From NCBI GenBank assembly GCA_023213395.1, contig CM041465.1, positions 151,101,741 through 151,165,740 of the forward strand: a stretch of DNA of 64,000 nucleotides. Direction: 5' to 3'. This stretch comes from Cycas panzhihuaensis. Lineage: Eukaryota; Cycadophyta. A model generated the notes under the pieces. That model saw nothing but the letters and a program-made list of their open reading frames with translations. It did not search any database and was not told the DNA's origin. Positions 23,711 through 36,421 of this stretch are shown here, piece by piece. How positions within the stretch are numbered: position 1 is the first letter of the stretch; each line of letters starts with the position of its first letter. A program made the position numbers and the translations under genes.

Positions 23711-26700
23711 ATAGGTAAAATCACCATAAAGTGGGCTTGACCCTTTGGTGTAAGGCCTCAAGGGATACAGAGAACTATTATACCAAAATCGTCTAAGACT
23801 TGTACCTAACCCCACCTGCTTTAGAGACAACAACAACAAAATACCTCCACATCCTTTAAAATCATAAAGGGATACAATATTCTAAATTACATAATAGCTA
23901 AGACCATAAAACCTAAAGAATACTAACACATTATCATAATAGAACCACCATAAATTCTATGAAGACTCAAGCTTTGTTTGACGTGGAGTTGTAATGCTTC
24001 CATACGATCTCAACCTTGTCAACCAAGAATATCTACATGCTAGACCACCAATTCCAAGAGTGCCTTAATCTTTGAATGCCTTAATACATACCCCTGATAG
24101 AGGCACCATGCAATCAATCTATGTCATCATTTCATGTGCCTTTCGTAGTGGAATTATGGAATCACCATTAAGCTCCTTTACATTTGATATAACATAGTAT
24201 TTTGCATCTCTGCAGTGCCACAAGACTACAACAATTTGCCACTAGCCAAAACCACTTTAATGCTAGTTGAGCTACATGAAGTCTTTGAATTAAATATCTG
24301 TGCCAATTTCCAAAAATACCTTGATCTGTAATCTTGATTCACAAGCCATGCCATTAGCACATAGTTTCCAAACACCAAACCATGAATAAAACCACTCCCA
24401 TAGTTGAGCTCTAAAATTACAACTTGACATAATCTTCCATCGCATGTTGTACTTCCAAACTATCTCAATGCTACCACTAGACTTGATGCTTTATTGAGAG
24501 AAAAATGCTCACAAAACTATTGTAGACCACCACTATAATGAGCTATATGCTTACGAAATTGGACTTTAGCATAGTTGAGAACAATCAATTTCACTTGAAA
24601 TCTTCATTTAAACTCACCGGAGAAGTTCAAGCATTGCATTATCAACAAGTAATAGAAGCTGATAGAAGTGTAGAATTTTAAGTGACCTTATTTCCATAGA
24701 TTCAAACTTTTCTTTTGCAAGTTGTTGTTGTTTAACCTTAATCCTTTTTGGCAATGTAGTATGAGCACCCCAATAATGACAAGAGAAAATATAGAAGCAT
24801 CCTTATTTTTATGCATTTAACCACTACATTTATTATCCAAACTACATCTAAGGCTTAAGCCTTTGCCCCATGTGATAATCAACCCTAAGATATGCCATTG
24901 TAAAAACTGACCAAGGCAATGGACTCACAATAGCTACATAAGAAGAAGAGAAGACTATGATGTCAAATCAAAACTAATAATAACAAAGCTAAAGTAATAT
25001 TACACACCCATTAATACAACCTATTATGACTGCCCACATTAGACTGGTATTGAGTAAGTGATCTGCAACACATTGTTATGGCTTTTGCCCTTCAAGGATT
25101 ATTGAAAATATCAAATGACTACACATCCCAGTTATATTTTTTAAGGAGCATTATAATTGGTTAGCCTCGTTGGCTAACCAATATAGGTTGATCTAATACT
25201 CTTGGGTTGGCCAACCATCTAGCTACCATCTGTTCAAGTTAACCTAAGAAGGTACCTAATCATTCAATTTCATTCTATAAAACTTTCCCACATCTAGGCA
25301 AAGGGGCCAATCCACCCGAGTTGATCATGAACACTCAATCCACATGCAACACCAATCAAAACTCTAACACACCATTGAACTACTACAATCTATGCTAATT
25401 AAATACAATAGAAAAACCACTTGATCATATTGATGATCCATAAAGCATTATGTTACCCTCACAATAAATATTGACTAAATCATATTTGGAGATTACCCAC
25501 TTTAGAATAGGGCTTTTACCCCATAAAGGCACCTCTTCATTAGTCTTGCTAAGGAAAAAGGATGTATGTAAAATGTACAACCATAATTGGGATGTACAAT
25601 ATATCTCCAACACACAACAAAAAGATTATACAATCATATATGGGACCAACTCAACACTGTAAATCAACACCTTAATCACTAATATCAAGTCAAAACATAA
25701 TTGGAATGTGTAATATATCACTAACACACAATTAAATGATCACACAGTCGCCTTTGGGACTAACTCACCATCACAAATTGATACCCTAATCACCAACATC
25801 AAGTCAAAACACATGTAAACAGATTAACTAGTTCTACTGGGTACTCATACCATTAAAGAACAACAGTAGAGCTAAATAGATTAAGCTTGGAATCTAAGTA
25901 AAAGCATCAACGCTCCTATTTAAGAAAGACATGAACTTACTTTTACTAGCAGTCAGAGAGGAGCCTAGGCCCTAAAAGCCCCATCCAAATATATGAGGGA
26001 CTTACTTGCACTAAAGGTCAAAGTTGAACCTGACCACAATGCTCATCACTCAAGAAGTACTTCTATCACTGAATGATCCACCACCACACCAAGACACCAA
26101 GTACCAAATATGATCCTAAAACTACTAACATACTCCACCATAATCATAAGCATATTGAAGTCTAAAAAAAATACAAAGATATTATACACATCTCAAGTTC
26201 CTTCCACTAACCCTCTAAAGAAAAATAAGCCAAATTAATCTCAAGGGGGAAATCCCCAAAGGGATAGGAAAGTATACTATGCTTAGGATCGATCCTATAT
26301 GTGAGAGCCAAGTTAAATGCTATCAAGAATTAACTACCCCAATAGCCCCCTCAAATCCTATAAGCAAAAGCCCAACCATCCCACACCTATCATCGTCCCC
26401 ATAGGAGGAATAATCTTAAACACACCCCCTCCTACAAATGAAGTAAGGACTTGGCCCAGTAACCCACTTAGATCCTAAGATAAAAAACCCACCCAAATTA
26501 TATAAAGCCACCTCACCCAAGAAAAAAATAACCTTAAGCCCATTCCCTCTTAACAATAAAGTAATAAAGCATGACCACTAAAGGCCTAAAAAGAAATAAT
26601 AACTCTCTCACTAAGGATACCTAGTAAAAGTCATATAGGAAGAGGAAAGCTTCTTATAAACAACAACCTTAAATAGTAAAGGTTCAAAAGATCAATTACA

Positions 26701-26899
26701 ATAATAGCATCTAATAACCCAAGCAAAAAACCTAGGGAGCTTATTAGAGACTAATGTGCGAGCACGAGATCGCCTAAAACATTCCATCTCAAATCAAATA
26801 AAAACTAATTTTATCATCCAGATGACCTAAGAGTCCTTAAGACAAAAGAACTTTTGAGCTAAGATCCTCTTAAATGTATAAAGCCACTTTGTGACTATA
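23711..26899. other. long interval without gene
   Basis: Richer in A and C on the + strand than the DNA to the left, but no coding blocks were recognised on either strand. From its position it may be the interior of element C, whose PBS lies on the far side of Copia A at 34604-34613; this is inference. Confidence 0.5.
25583..25810. repeat. tandem duplication, two 114-bp units
   Basis: Units 25583-25696 and 25697-25810 both begin ATAATTGG and end ATCAAGTCAAAAC, with matching blocks such as CACACAA, TGGGACYAACTCA and CAACATCAAG between. By eye roughly three quarters of positions agree. Confidence 0.85.
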
Positions 26900-26904
26900 G
26901 TATC

Positions 26905-27216
26905 TGAAAGAGGTTAATATATCAAGGTCATTTCTGTAGATTAATTATGTGACCTTAGGATATATTATTAGCATTAGTCTCTTAATGAAATGTACTTTAT
27001 GTGCATTTAGATGTACTTTCAGGTTTATGTCATTAGGCAGAAAAATCCTAACCCTAATACTCACCCTCAATAATAAAAGAAGAAATCTCAAGGAGGGAGT
27101 CATTATTCATTCTCACCTCCAAGCTTACTCTCATATCTTGTTTCATCTTCTTTTTCATTCTACATTGCCATTGTGTGCATGTGAGTGATTTATCTCCTAG
27201 ATCCATCCTTCCTTCA
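26905..27216 (+). repeat. Copia A 5' LTR
   Basis: TGAAAGAGG...CCTTCCTTCA; 312 bp. Contains AATAATAAAAG, a plausible polyadenylation signal. Confidence 0.93.
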
Positions 27217-27218
27217 TG

Positions 27219-27230
27219 TGGTATTAGAGC
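27219..27230 (+). promoter_or_regulatory. Copia A primer-binding site
   Basis: TGGTATTAGAGC, two bases after the LTR; one mismatch to the initiator-Met complement. Confidence 0.9.
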
Positions 27231-29223
27231 CAGAAGGGGACCTATTCACTCCATTCCACTTGCATGGAGTCATTTTGTCTCTCCTTCACCTTCAATGTGA
27301 AGTATTAAGAGTGCATTCCTTTTTTTTTAACATTTTGAGAGCATAAAATTATAGTATTTTATATGTTACTACTTTGTACATGTGTGTAGAAATTCAGAGG
27401 TAAAGAATACAGGTTTTTGAAGCCGTTCAACTGCCGAAATAGTCTCGGAAGCATTAAAGGCCCAAATTTTCATAAAAATTCAACCATCTCAGAATTTGAT
27501 GAAATTTGGCATGCAAGGTCGCCTTCACTAGAGGATCATTTTTGTCTTCTAGAGAAACTTCAGATTCATATTACAATAGCAAGTTTTAGCTGTGACAAAA
27601 AAGGGTAAATTTTGTGGATGAGTGATTTAAAGCACTTTTCCTAATGAAATCCTTTAATTATAAGTTGAAGATATGAAAGTTTTATTAAGGGATCTAGTAT
27701 ATTTATGTCTTAATATCAGTTTAAGATAAATCTCATCAAATTTCAACTACTGGTTAGTGAGATCTATGCAGTTTTCTCACGGTTGTTGATTTTGCCTACT
27801 CAACCCCACAAAGGACCTTGCAAGGGCATTTTGGGCAAGTGTTTGGAAGATTTTGTAGATGGTGCAAAAGAGAAAGTTAATGTACACATCAAAGTATAAC
27901 TTTTGACATATTGAAGTCTACATTCTGAGATAGTTGATCTGGCATAATTTTACTTTGGTGCTTTTTCGTGTAGAAAAGTTTTTGTGCCTTTTCTGAAATC
28001 TAACTTCACAACTCTATCAGAAACAACATTCTAGACACTCTTTCCTTCTGTAATAAATTCATATTTTATCATTTAGGCCTTCATATTTGTAATTTCTAAA
28101 AAATTACCCATTTATCATTATTTGTAAATTTTGTGAAAAAATCACAAAATAGGTCAAAATAGCATGCATATAGATTTAGAAAAATCATCATTTTAGCAGA
28201 AAGTCGATCCATTTTTTATCCCATTGTGGATTTTATATCAAAACTTCCAAAATCATATTTGGAAACATTATACTAAAGCAAGGGAAACCTTAGATCGGAA
28301 ACAACATCCAGTTCCCCTGCTAAATCTAGCATATTTTTCTATTTGCACACATAGCATAAAGCATCACAAAAGTAGCAACAACAATAAAGCATCACGAAAA
28401 TAGCAACAACAATAATGCATTACAAAGCAGCAACAACAATAAAGCAAGCACGAAAGTAAGCAAGTACATTTGGCAAGTTTCTATTTGAGTTTTCAGTTAT
28501 ACGAAAATATCTTATACTATTCCTAAAAGGAATATCATCTGTACGATTTATACCACCAGTTCTTGACTTATGCGCATACTTGCCTTGGTTGAAATAGATT
28601 AAGGTTGGTCGAAGTCTAGGCCCTAAGGGATGTGTGAGTTTCATATTAGGTCTAGTCTTAACCAGAATAGTGGTGGAGGGATAGGTTAGCCATACCTACG
28701 GCCTCCAATCAAGGATAATCCTGATAACCACTCAGGAAAACTGAAAACCTTAATACAAGATTAAAATTAACCTGGTCCAATATCTGTCACAGCCGTGGGA
28801 TATGCAATACCGTTTGACTCTTCAGAGGAGGTATATAACTACTCATTAGTGAACTGGGTGAGGACTGGGAGTACTGGGCTCCACTGTGACTTGGATTTTA
28901 TCACCAAGCACAGGTACGGGTATCGCGGGTGAAGGCCCTAATCATATACTAGAAGCTTTAGGTATCGAAACCTCACCTATATTTGGACATAAGTGAGGGG
29001 TTAGTGGCATGACACATCACCACTCTTTGCTAGCTCTGCATTAGGCCTCATTCTTGCATCATTACTTATATTCATTTTTTTGATATAATTACTGAAAAAT
29101 TGTTAATCATTACTTACTTCTCATCATAATAATCATTTCTACATCCCTGATGCGCTAGGTGTATTAGCCACATATATCAGTGGCACATATTTCTATCATC
29201 TCTTCTACTTCTTCATCATCACC
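27231..29223 (+). other. Copia A 5' leader with short tandem repeats
   Basis: About 2 kb without coding blocks. Three and a half copies of a unit of about 28 bp (AGCATCAC-AAA-TAGCAACAACAATAA) lie at 28358-28462. The stretch 28780-29000 is richer in GC than the rest. Short frames here differ in frame and are not called. Confidence 0.7.
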
Positions 29224-30230
29224 ATGTCATCTCAATTCAAGTAAAATATTAACTGCATATTGAAAGGCAAAGAAAATTCGGATATATGGTACACTAGAAT
29301 TAAAAATGCTACAAAGTATGAAGGCCTTTGGAGAGCCCACTTACAGCCTACACCCAACATACCAACAACGACTACAACAGCTGCTTCCAGTGGACCCGCC
29401 CCAACAGCTCCTACAGATGCTGCATCTAAACTACAATGGGAGATAGATGATGAAAAGATTTATGCAGGAATTTTGTTGGTCATTGATCACTCCTTGCACA
29501 ACTTGATAAATAAAGAGGAACATGATACAGCCTAAAAGGTCTTAGAAGTTCTTAGAAAGAACTTTGATACAAAGTCAGATTTAGAATTTGTTCATCTTGT
29601 TTTGAAAATGAATAAATTAAAAATGCAGAAGGGATGAGCTCATGAGACAATAAATCTCCTTTGACTAATCAAACAGGCAATTGACAAAGACTTTAAGACT
29701 TAATGCATCACTTGGGCATTTTTCATCCAATCATGTTTACATGTCCCTGATTATAAAAACTTACTTGGAAGTCTTCAATCTAGTGGAACGTTGAAGACAC
29801 TCAACTTCGAAGCACTTACCGAGAAGTTCATAGAATTTGACAAGACCTTTGATAGAAACGTTGTAGCCTCTGACTCTCTTCCAGATGTAGCCTTTGAGGT
29901 AGAAGAAGAAGTTTTCTACACAAAAAATCAAGATGCATCTCATGGTAGAGGAAATAACTGAGTAAGAGGAAGAGGAAGAAATATGGGAAATCGTCCACAA
30001 GGTCAATCAAACCCTCAATCACAACCTCAACAGTTTCAAGGCCAAGGGCCACCTCAACAAAGAGCAAGACAGACAAAGCAAACCAAGATTTTCTTTAGGG
30101 ACTGGTAATCAAACCATTATGTGTGATCGGTGTAACTGTAAAGGACACTTAGCGAAAGATTGCAGAACTGCCACTTATAAGTTGGCCAAGTTCTAACCAA
30201 AACATGGAGCTCACAATGTTGAAGAAACTT
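29224..30230 (+). pseudogene. Copia A gag (broken)
   Basis: From the ATG at 29224 (MSSQFK, then a stop) the frame encodes a copia gag: a GKENSDIWYTRIKNAT block (family W at the N-terminal block), a Thr/Pro/Ala linker, DDEKIYAGILLVIDHSLHNL, and LRKNFDTKSDLEFVHLVLKM (family L---Y-------L---L--LKM). An Arg/Gly- and Gln-rich stretch follows (about 29940-30080). The zinc knuckle CDRCNCKGHLAKDC (C-x2-C-x4-H-x4-C) is at 30121-30165 in a shifted frame. Several stops and at least one frameshift (before the knuckle) disable it. Gag would form the particle that houses reverse transcription. Confidence 0.85.
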
Positions 30231-30389
30231 GTGAAGAATCCTTTAGTAGTGCAGGTTTTGTATAAGCACACATTCAAAGAATTGAGGAATCTTCAGTATT
30301 AAATGCCATTGACTAACCAAAGAGATACTTTGAAGCTCAGTGTGGATTTATCACTTGTGAATTCCCATTACCAATGCCAAGCCCTATTG

Positions 30390-33300
30390 GAATTACCAAT
30401 AGTGTGGCTTCAATCGATGGACAGTGGATCATGGACACAGGAGCAACTCAACATATGACATGCAATCGCAGTCTATATCAAACATTTGACTCAAATATTC
30501 ATGGAATTGTTCACATGGCTTATAAATCACAATAACTTGTTGAAGGAATTGGCAACATTCGCCAGAAACTCCCAAGTTTAGAAGATTTTACATTGCTTGA
30601 TGTCTTATACATACCCAATCTCAAACAAAACCTACTTTCTTTATCCACATTTATTTCTCATGGATTTGATCTAAGTGTAACTGTAAATGACCAGACTCTT
30701 AAGGTTATTCACCCTCCAACTAATCAGGTGGTTTTGACTGGACATCTCTCTGGCAAACTCTTTCGACTAAATGTCTCTCCATCTTCTGAAGCCTATTGTG
30801 CCCAAAGCCTTTGTGCTGATGAAGAATTTACATTTAATTCCATCTTGACCCATCCAACATTGTCACCAGAAGCTCTTTGGCATGCTCAAATGGGCCATGT
30901 TCATATTGATAGACTTAGAGATCTTTCTAATACTCTTCCAAACCTTCCAAAGTTTTCCTCTAAGCCCTTTAAATGTGAAGCTTATATCATTGCCAAATCT
31001 CATCGACAACCCTTTCCCAAAAGCCAGTGGAAATCGAGCCATCCATTACAATTGGTACACTTTGATTTGTGCAAGCTAATGCCCATTCCTTCACTTAGGG
31101 GTAAGCTATATTACATCTCTTTCATTAATGATTTTACTAGAAAAGTATGGGTAGCTTTTCTGCACAAGAAAGATTAAGCATTCTGTATATTTAAGGAATT
31201 CAAAGCCCTCACTGAAAAAGAGTCAGGTTATCAACTCAAATATCTTTGAATTGATAATGGTAGTGAATATACCTCACATGAGTTTGAAAGCTACCTTCGA
31301 GACAATGGCATCAAGCATCAAACAATAGTAGCAGGTATCCCACAGCAACATGGAGTTGCCGAGTGCATGAACAGGACAATCATGAACATGGCTCGTGCTA
31401 TGTTAATATATAAAACTGCACTTGCCTATCTATTGGCTGAAGCAATCTAGATAGTTGTTTATTGTATCAATGTTGTTAGCCCATCAAAGGAAGTGCAATC
31501 ACCTAATGAAAAGTGGTCAGGACAAGCCCCCATTGTTCACTACTTCAGAATTTTTGGCTCTACATGCTATGCCTATATTCTAGATACAGATCAAAATAAA
31601 CTCCAGCTAAGGGCACTTAAAGGCATCTTTATTGGATACCCTATGGATAAGAAAGGGTATAAGGTCTTCATACCTTCACAATGAAAAATCATCATTACCA
31701 GAGATGTCATTTTTACAGAGACAGAGAATCAATTACTTAAATTAGACTCAATAGTACCCTCACGCCGCTATAATAATGTTATCAAGTATGATGTTCATAT
31801 TCTAAAATTTGGGGGGAGGGGGGAACAAACATAAATTACTCCAAATGTTGGAAGCTGACAATAGAGCCTTAGAGGATACAAGTTGTGACTCTGAACCAAT
31901 GAGTGCACATCCAGTACCATCTTTTGAAGATAGTAGAGTTGACAAAGGCAAAGCCATTATAGAAGAACCATCCTCTCCACCTTCAATTGACAAAGGCAAA
32001 ATAGTGGTAGAAGGACCATCTTCCTTAGGCACATCAACATCCTCCTCACAAAATAATCATTTTAATGAACATGATGAGAACCAAGAAGTTGGGGAAATGA
32101 GGACATCATTCCCAACTCGAAGATCTCGAGAAGTCCGCTAGCTCAATAAGGACATACGACCAGATGAGGTGGGCAAAACTGGCACTCGAAGTGCCCATAG
32201 AGCAAGGATGTAGGAATCATTATATATTGAGCTTGAACCAGCAGAATTACACCTTACTCTTAATGAAGAGCCCTTAATGTACCAAGAAGCTATAAAGCAT
32301 ACAGCTTGGAGAAACGCCATGAACAAAAAGTACCAATCTCTTATCAAGAACGATACATGGGAGCTCGTTGATCTACCACTTGGTAGAAAGGTAGTTCAAA
32401 ATAAATAAGTGTTCAAAAATAAATATAGATCAGACAACACCCTTGAAAAACATAAGGCGAGGTTGGCAGCTAAAGGATTTATATAAAGGGAAGGCATCGA
32501 CTACACTAAAGTCTTTGCACCTACAACTAAGTGGCCTACAATTAGAACTCTTATGGCCTTAGCTGCTCAACAGGGTTGGAAAATCCACCAACTTGATATT
32601 AAGACCACGTTTCTTAATGGATATCTTGAAGAAGAAATTTACAAGGCTCAGCCAAAAGGATATGAGATCGAAGATCAAGAGCATAAGGTTTGCAAGCTTA
32701 GAAAGTCCTTATATGGCCTTAAACAAGCCTCTCGTGCTTGGTTTGCCAAGTTGTCTGAAAGGATGAGGCAACTTGGATATGATGTTTGTGACTATCAAGA
32801 TATTGATGCAACATTGTTCATCAAGCGCCATAAGGATAAAGTTACTTATCTCATAATCTTTGTGGATGACATGCTAGTAATGGGTAATAGTGAACAGGTA
32901 ATAAGCCAACTGAAAAAGGACCTTAGCAAAACGTTCGAATTGTCTAACCTCGGTTTGATGAAATATTACTTGGGAATTGAAGTAACATAAAAGAATGGAA
33001 AATTTTTCCTCTCCCAAGAAAAATACATCAAAGATCTTCTAACCAAGTTTCAGTTAGAAGATGCTCGACCAGTGATGTTACCTATGGATCCTAACACCAA
33101 ACTCTTAGCTGAAGGTGACACTAGGGAGGCAGACACAACACTCTACAGGAAACTTGTAGGTAGTCTCATCTACACTACCAATAGAAGGCTAGATATTATA
33201 CACTCTGTTGACATTCTTGCTCGTTACATGACAAATCCTAAGTAGAATCATTGGTAGGTAGCAGTGTGAGTGTTGAGATACCTTAAGATGACCAAAGAAA

Positions 33301-33815
33301 TATGGTGCATTGTATGAACCTAATTTAGACTTTAAGCTTTCTACATACACAGACTCGAACTTTGCAGGAGATAAAGATATAGGAAGATCTACGTCTAGGT
33401 ATGTAACGTTTCTTGGAATAGCACCAATATCATAGAGATCCAGATGGTAGAAGATAGTTGCAGATTCAATTACCGAAGCTAAATACATTACTGCTTAGGA
33501 GACCAGTAAAGAGGTGATATGGCTGAGAAAATTATTGGAAACATTAAATATCACATAGACAAGTCCTACGAGTCTTTATGTGGATAATCAATCAGCAATC
33601 TGCATGGCGAAAAATCTTGTATTTCACGATCGTACCAAACATATAATTACAAGATTCTACAGGATTAGGCAACTTATTCATGACGGCATAATTCAATTAG
33701 ATTACTATCTTACAGCAGATCAAGTGGCCGATATCTTCACCAAACTGCTACAAAGGGTGAAGTTTAAACAATTCCGAAGGCAGCTTGGCCTTAGGGCCTC
33801 CATCTTTGATTGATC
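30390..33815 (+). pseudogene. Copia A pol: protease-integrase-RT-RNase H (broken)
   Basis: Domains appear in copia order. The aspartic protease has WIMDTGATQHM (DTG at 30434-30442). The GAG-pre-integrase segment includes the HAQMGHVHIDRL zinc-finger region near 30880. The integrase core has FDLC at 31063, DNGSEYTS near 31253 and the E of HGVAECMNR near 31360, giving the D-D-E set with the first region decayed. RT runs from about 32280 with the LDIKTTFLNG block, LYGLKQASRAW and the catalytic FVDDM (32859-32873) still present. RNase H has DNQSAICMAKN (33579) and ADQVADIFTKL, ending RRQLGL at about 33800. In-frame stops at about 31176, 31449, 31683, 32407 and 32988, with others, prevent expression. 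The longest open part (30593-31177) is the pre-integrase region. Confidence 0.93.
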
Positions 33816-34257
33816 AAAGAATATGGCAACATGATCATCATACTCTATTCTCTTCATGAAAATCCCTTGTGGGCATGGAAGAATAAGAGTAAGTCTCTGC
33901 TCTATCCTCTTTATGAAAACCCCATGTGGACACGGAAGGATAAAGGTTGTACTTGTTTTGGAAAATCAAAACCTGTGAAGACCCAAAAGGGCACAGGGGA
34001 TGACCAAACAGTATATGGAGACTTAGCGATTGTCGCACATTTAAGTTACTTGGCTATCAGGCTACATCAAAGAGCCATCTTAGCCATTTTGATTTATAAA
34101 AGGGGCTATAGATCTTAGAAAGTTCGTGGGTTTTTATTCCCCATTAGGGTTTTCCCACAAAAGTGTTATTTAAAATTTTAATGTAATAATGAGGCTCAAA
34201 TGAAGACCTCATAGAATAGATTTTCTGAAAATGACTTTCCACCATTAAGGGGGGGAT

Positions 34258-34569
34258 TAAAAGAGGTTAATGTGTCAACGTCATTTATGTAGATTAATTA
34301 TGTGACCTTGAGATATATTATTAGCATTAGTCTTTTAATGAAATATACTTTATGTGCATTTAGATGTAATTTTGGGTTCATGTCATTAGGCAAGAAAATC
34401 TTAACCCTAATGCTCACCCTCAATAATAAAAGGAGAAATTTCAAGGAGGGAGTCATTATTCATTCTCACCTCCAAGCTTGCTCTCATATCCTGTTTCATC
34501 TTCTTTTTCATTTTCCATTGCCATTGTGTGCATGTGAGTGATTTATCTCCTAGATCCATCATTTCTTCA
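34258..34569 (+). repeat. Copia A 3' LTR
   Basis: 312 bp, TAAAAGAGG...ATTTCTTCA, preceded by the purine-rich AAGGGGGGGATTAAAAG tract. A further copy with one visible difference lies at 38365-38676 because of the tandem duplication. Confidence 0.93.
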
Positions 34570-34574
34570 GTATC

Positions 34575-35708
34575 ATCCTTTATCGTTAGAGCAAGCGATC
34601 TAACTCGATACCACAAGACAAATATATGCCAAAACTACCTAAGCCTAAGCTTAGTAGATCCTTAAACCTACATCTTTACACATATATTAATTAATATATT
34701 ATAATGCACTAATTGATAGACATTAAATATTCTATTATATATCTCATTATCTATCAAACTATATATTTCATTATATATTTTGTTCTTTTATATTTCATTC
34801 TATGAAACGATGTAACCATCCCTTATTATAAAGTAGAAGCTTAATGAAATACTCTATAATATGTGAGAGATGTACCTTAATACATTTGTATACTTGTAGT
34901 ATGGTACCACATGATATTAGTGCTGAAAGACCTATGCGTATATATATGTATGGCTATTTTTAGGACTAAGTTCCTAAATGCATTGTAAATGGCATAAATA
35001 ATAAGCTTACTAATAACAAAATGTGATTAAATTGCTCAAAGGAAAAATGAAGGGAAGATCATAACATGAATGGAGGAGCAATTCTTAGGGAGAAATGGTT
35101 GAGAAGTCTTAATCCTTTGTGTTTAATTTCCTCTTAATGATCCCATTTAGTTATTAATATAGACTAGCAAAGTAACCTATACCTACATATATACCTAATC
35201 CTTCTAAAGTGTGATTAGAAGAAAGGATTTACTCTAGTTATCTTCTACTTACCTAATCCTTAAGGTAGTTATATGTAAAAAGATGCTTCATATAAAGTGA
35301 TTTGATATATATTATAAATTAGAAAGGAGATAAATTATTATAACCTCTTCGCTTTTGGATTTTTAAAATTTATGCTTTATATATAAGACTATTATTTAGA
35401 TATATTAGTTATCTTATTAACTAGGATGAGCCTAAGCAATGAAATATAATAAATGAATGGAAATCTAAATAAATAAAAATTATAAAAGATTAAAAAAAAT
35501 CATTTTCCCCTTCCTTTTGCTCAATTATACATGCTTATTAGCTAATTTAATAAAGTTAATTTGATTCTTAATTAAAATTCATTACAATTTCCTCCCTCCT
35601 TAGGATACTTCATGTTTGAATTAATCATTTTCTAGTGTTGGGTATCTTTGTAGTATTTCAACTCTTAGGCAGTATCTTTGACTAATAGTAAGTATTCCTT
35701 TATAATCA
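34575..35708 (-). mobile_element. Element C: PBS and partial LTR (minus), host of Copia A and Copia B
   Basis: Just right of Copia A, the + strand has CTCGATACCA (34604-34613); in unit 2 it is intact as CTCTGATACCA (38712-38722), a reverse-complement initiator-Met PBS. The following 1.1 kb of AT-rich DNA with TATATA runs and no coding blocks is then best read as the 5' LTR of a minus-strand element whose interior lay leftward. It is cut at 35709 by the Copia B LTR, so the rest should lie beyond 64000. Its LTR ends TCTTG and not CA beside the PBS, which weakens the call. Duplicated at about 38682-39819. Confidence 0.5.
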
Positions 35709-35999
35709 TGTTGGAACGAGGGCAAAGCGAAACAAAGAATTACAAAGTCATTGTGAATAAATTAAATAACATTAATAATAATTTCCAAATAATAGTGATG
35801 TTGAGAGAGCATCTTTGGGCCATAAGGCATGCTTAAATAGTCGGGACATTGGGCTTGCCCAACATCTACCAATATTTAGTGTTAAAAAACACCATTTAAA
35901 TAATAAGTAGGTGGGTTAACTAGGGTGGCTGGAGTCAGCTCCACACCACTCAATGCCAACACACTTTTTAGAATCCCAATTAATGAACATTATCCAATA
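35709..35999 (-). repeat. Copia B 3' LTR (unit 1 copy)
   Basis: TGTTGGAACG...TTATCCAATA on +, 291 bp. The inner side is followed by TATCTCCCCT, the reverse complement of a polypurine tract. It shares its inner terminus (GAACATTA-CCAA-A) and a hairpin (35878-35893) with the LTRs of E and TR3. Confidence 0.75.
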
Positions 36000-36421
36000 T
36001 ATCTCCCCTATAATATTTATTAGGAAAAATTCTAAGCTTATTTTTAAATTTGTGAAACTTGATTTTTCCAAAAGCCTTAGTGAAGATGTCTATCACATAT
36101 TCATTTATGGTGTAGTAAATCAGTTCAATCCTACTAGCTTGTACTAATTCCCTAATAAAGTGATGTTATGTTTCAATATGCTTCATTCATCCATGAAACA
36201 CTAGATTACATGTTATTTGAATTATACTTTGATTATCACACATCATATGTGTAGGTTTGTCTTGTTTTATTTATAGATCTTGAAGTAATTGACATAGCCA
36301 AACTATTTTACACGCTTTATTTATAGGATCTTTATACTCTACTTCTGTAATAGACAAGGATATCATGTTTTGCTTCTTGGTGCTTCTAGTAATTAATGTT
36401 GACCCTATGTTGAAAGCGTAA
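36000..36421 (-). pseudogene. truncated Copia B RNase H end (unit 1 copy)
   Basis: Minus-strand C-terminal RNase H coding of Copia B (counterpart of 40111-40534), cut at the duplication junction. Encodes ELVQASRIELIYYTINEYVI then DIFTKAFGK, matching the copia VADIFTK region. Overlapping + strand open frames are shadows. Confidence 0.8.

Larger units (their letters stand above)
26905..34569 (+). mobile_element. Copia A: complete but inactive Ty1/copia element
   Basis: Two 312-bp LTRs (26905-27216; 34258-34569) with a perfect five-base target duplication GTATC (26900-26904 and 34570-34574). The + strand order is 5' LTR, PBS (27219-27230), a 2-kb leader, gag, protease, integrase, RT, RNase H, polypurine tract (about 34247-34257) and 3' LTR. 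Integrase before RT defines Ty1/copia. The LTRs differ at about 25 of 312 positions by eye, so it is not recent. Frames are interrupted by many stops. The right part, from 32317 on, is duplicated in tandem. Confidence 0.95.
32317..36421. repeat. tandem duplication, unit 1 (4105 bp)
   Basis: Begins at CCATGAACAAAAAG inside Copia A RT and runs through the Copia A 3' LTR, the element C fragment and the Copia B 3' LTR into Copia B RNase H. The next unit starts directly at 36422. The left edge reads ACG|CCATG and the right edge of unit 2 reads GTAACC|AAAT, leaving CCA as shared bases at the junction. Confidence 0.95.

Noticed and set aside
26949-27188. 79-codon frame repeated at 34302 and 38409
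   Set aside because: It is the Copia A LTR read as protein; repeats only because the LTR repeats.
28358-28462. Short spaced repeats resembling a CRISPR array
   Set aside because: Units abut as a degenerate tandem repeat without unique spacers, inside a plant retrotransposon leader.
31802-32141. Opposing open frames in the integrase-RT linker of Copia A
   Set aside because: Low-complexity Ser/Pro/Asp linker of pol; the minus frame is a shadow.
33838-34118. Open frames on both strands just after Copia A RNase H, repeated at 37914-38145
   Set aside because: Sequence between pol and 3' LTR; the repeated WAWKNKS and WTRKDKG strings come from a short internal DNA repeat, and no family matches.
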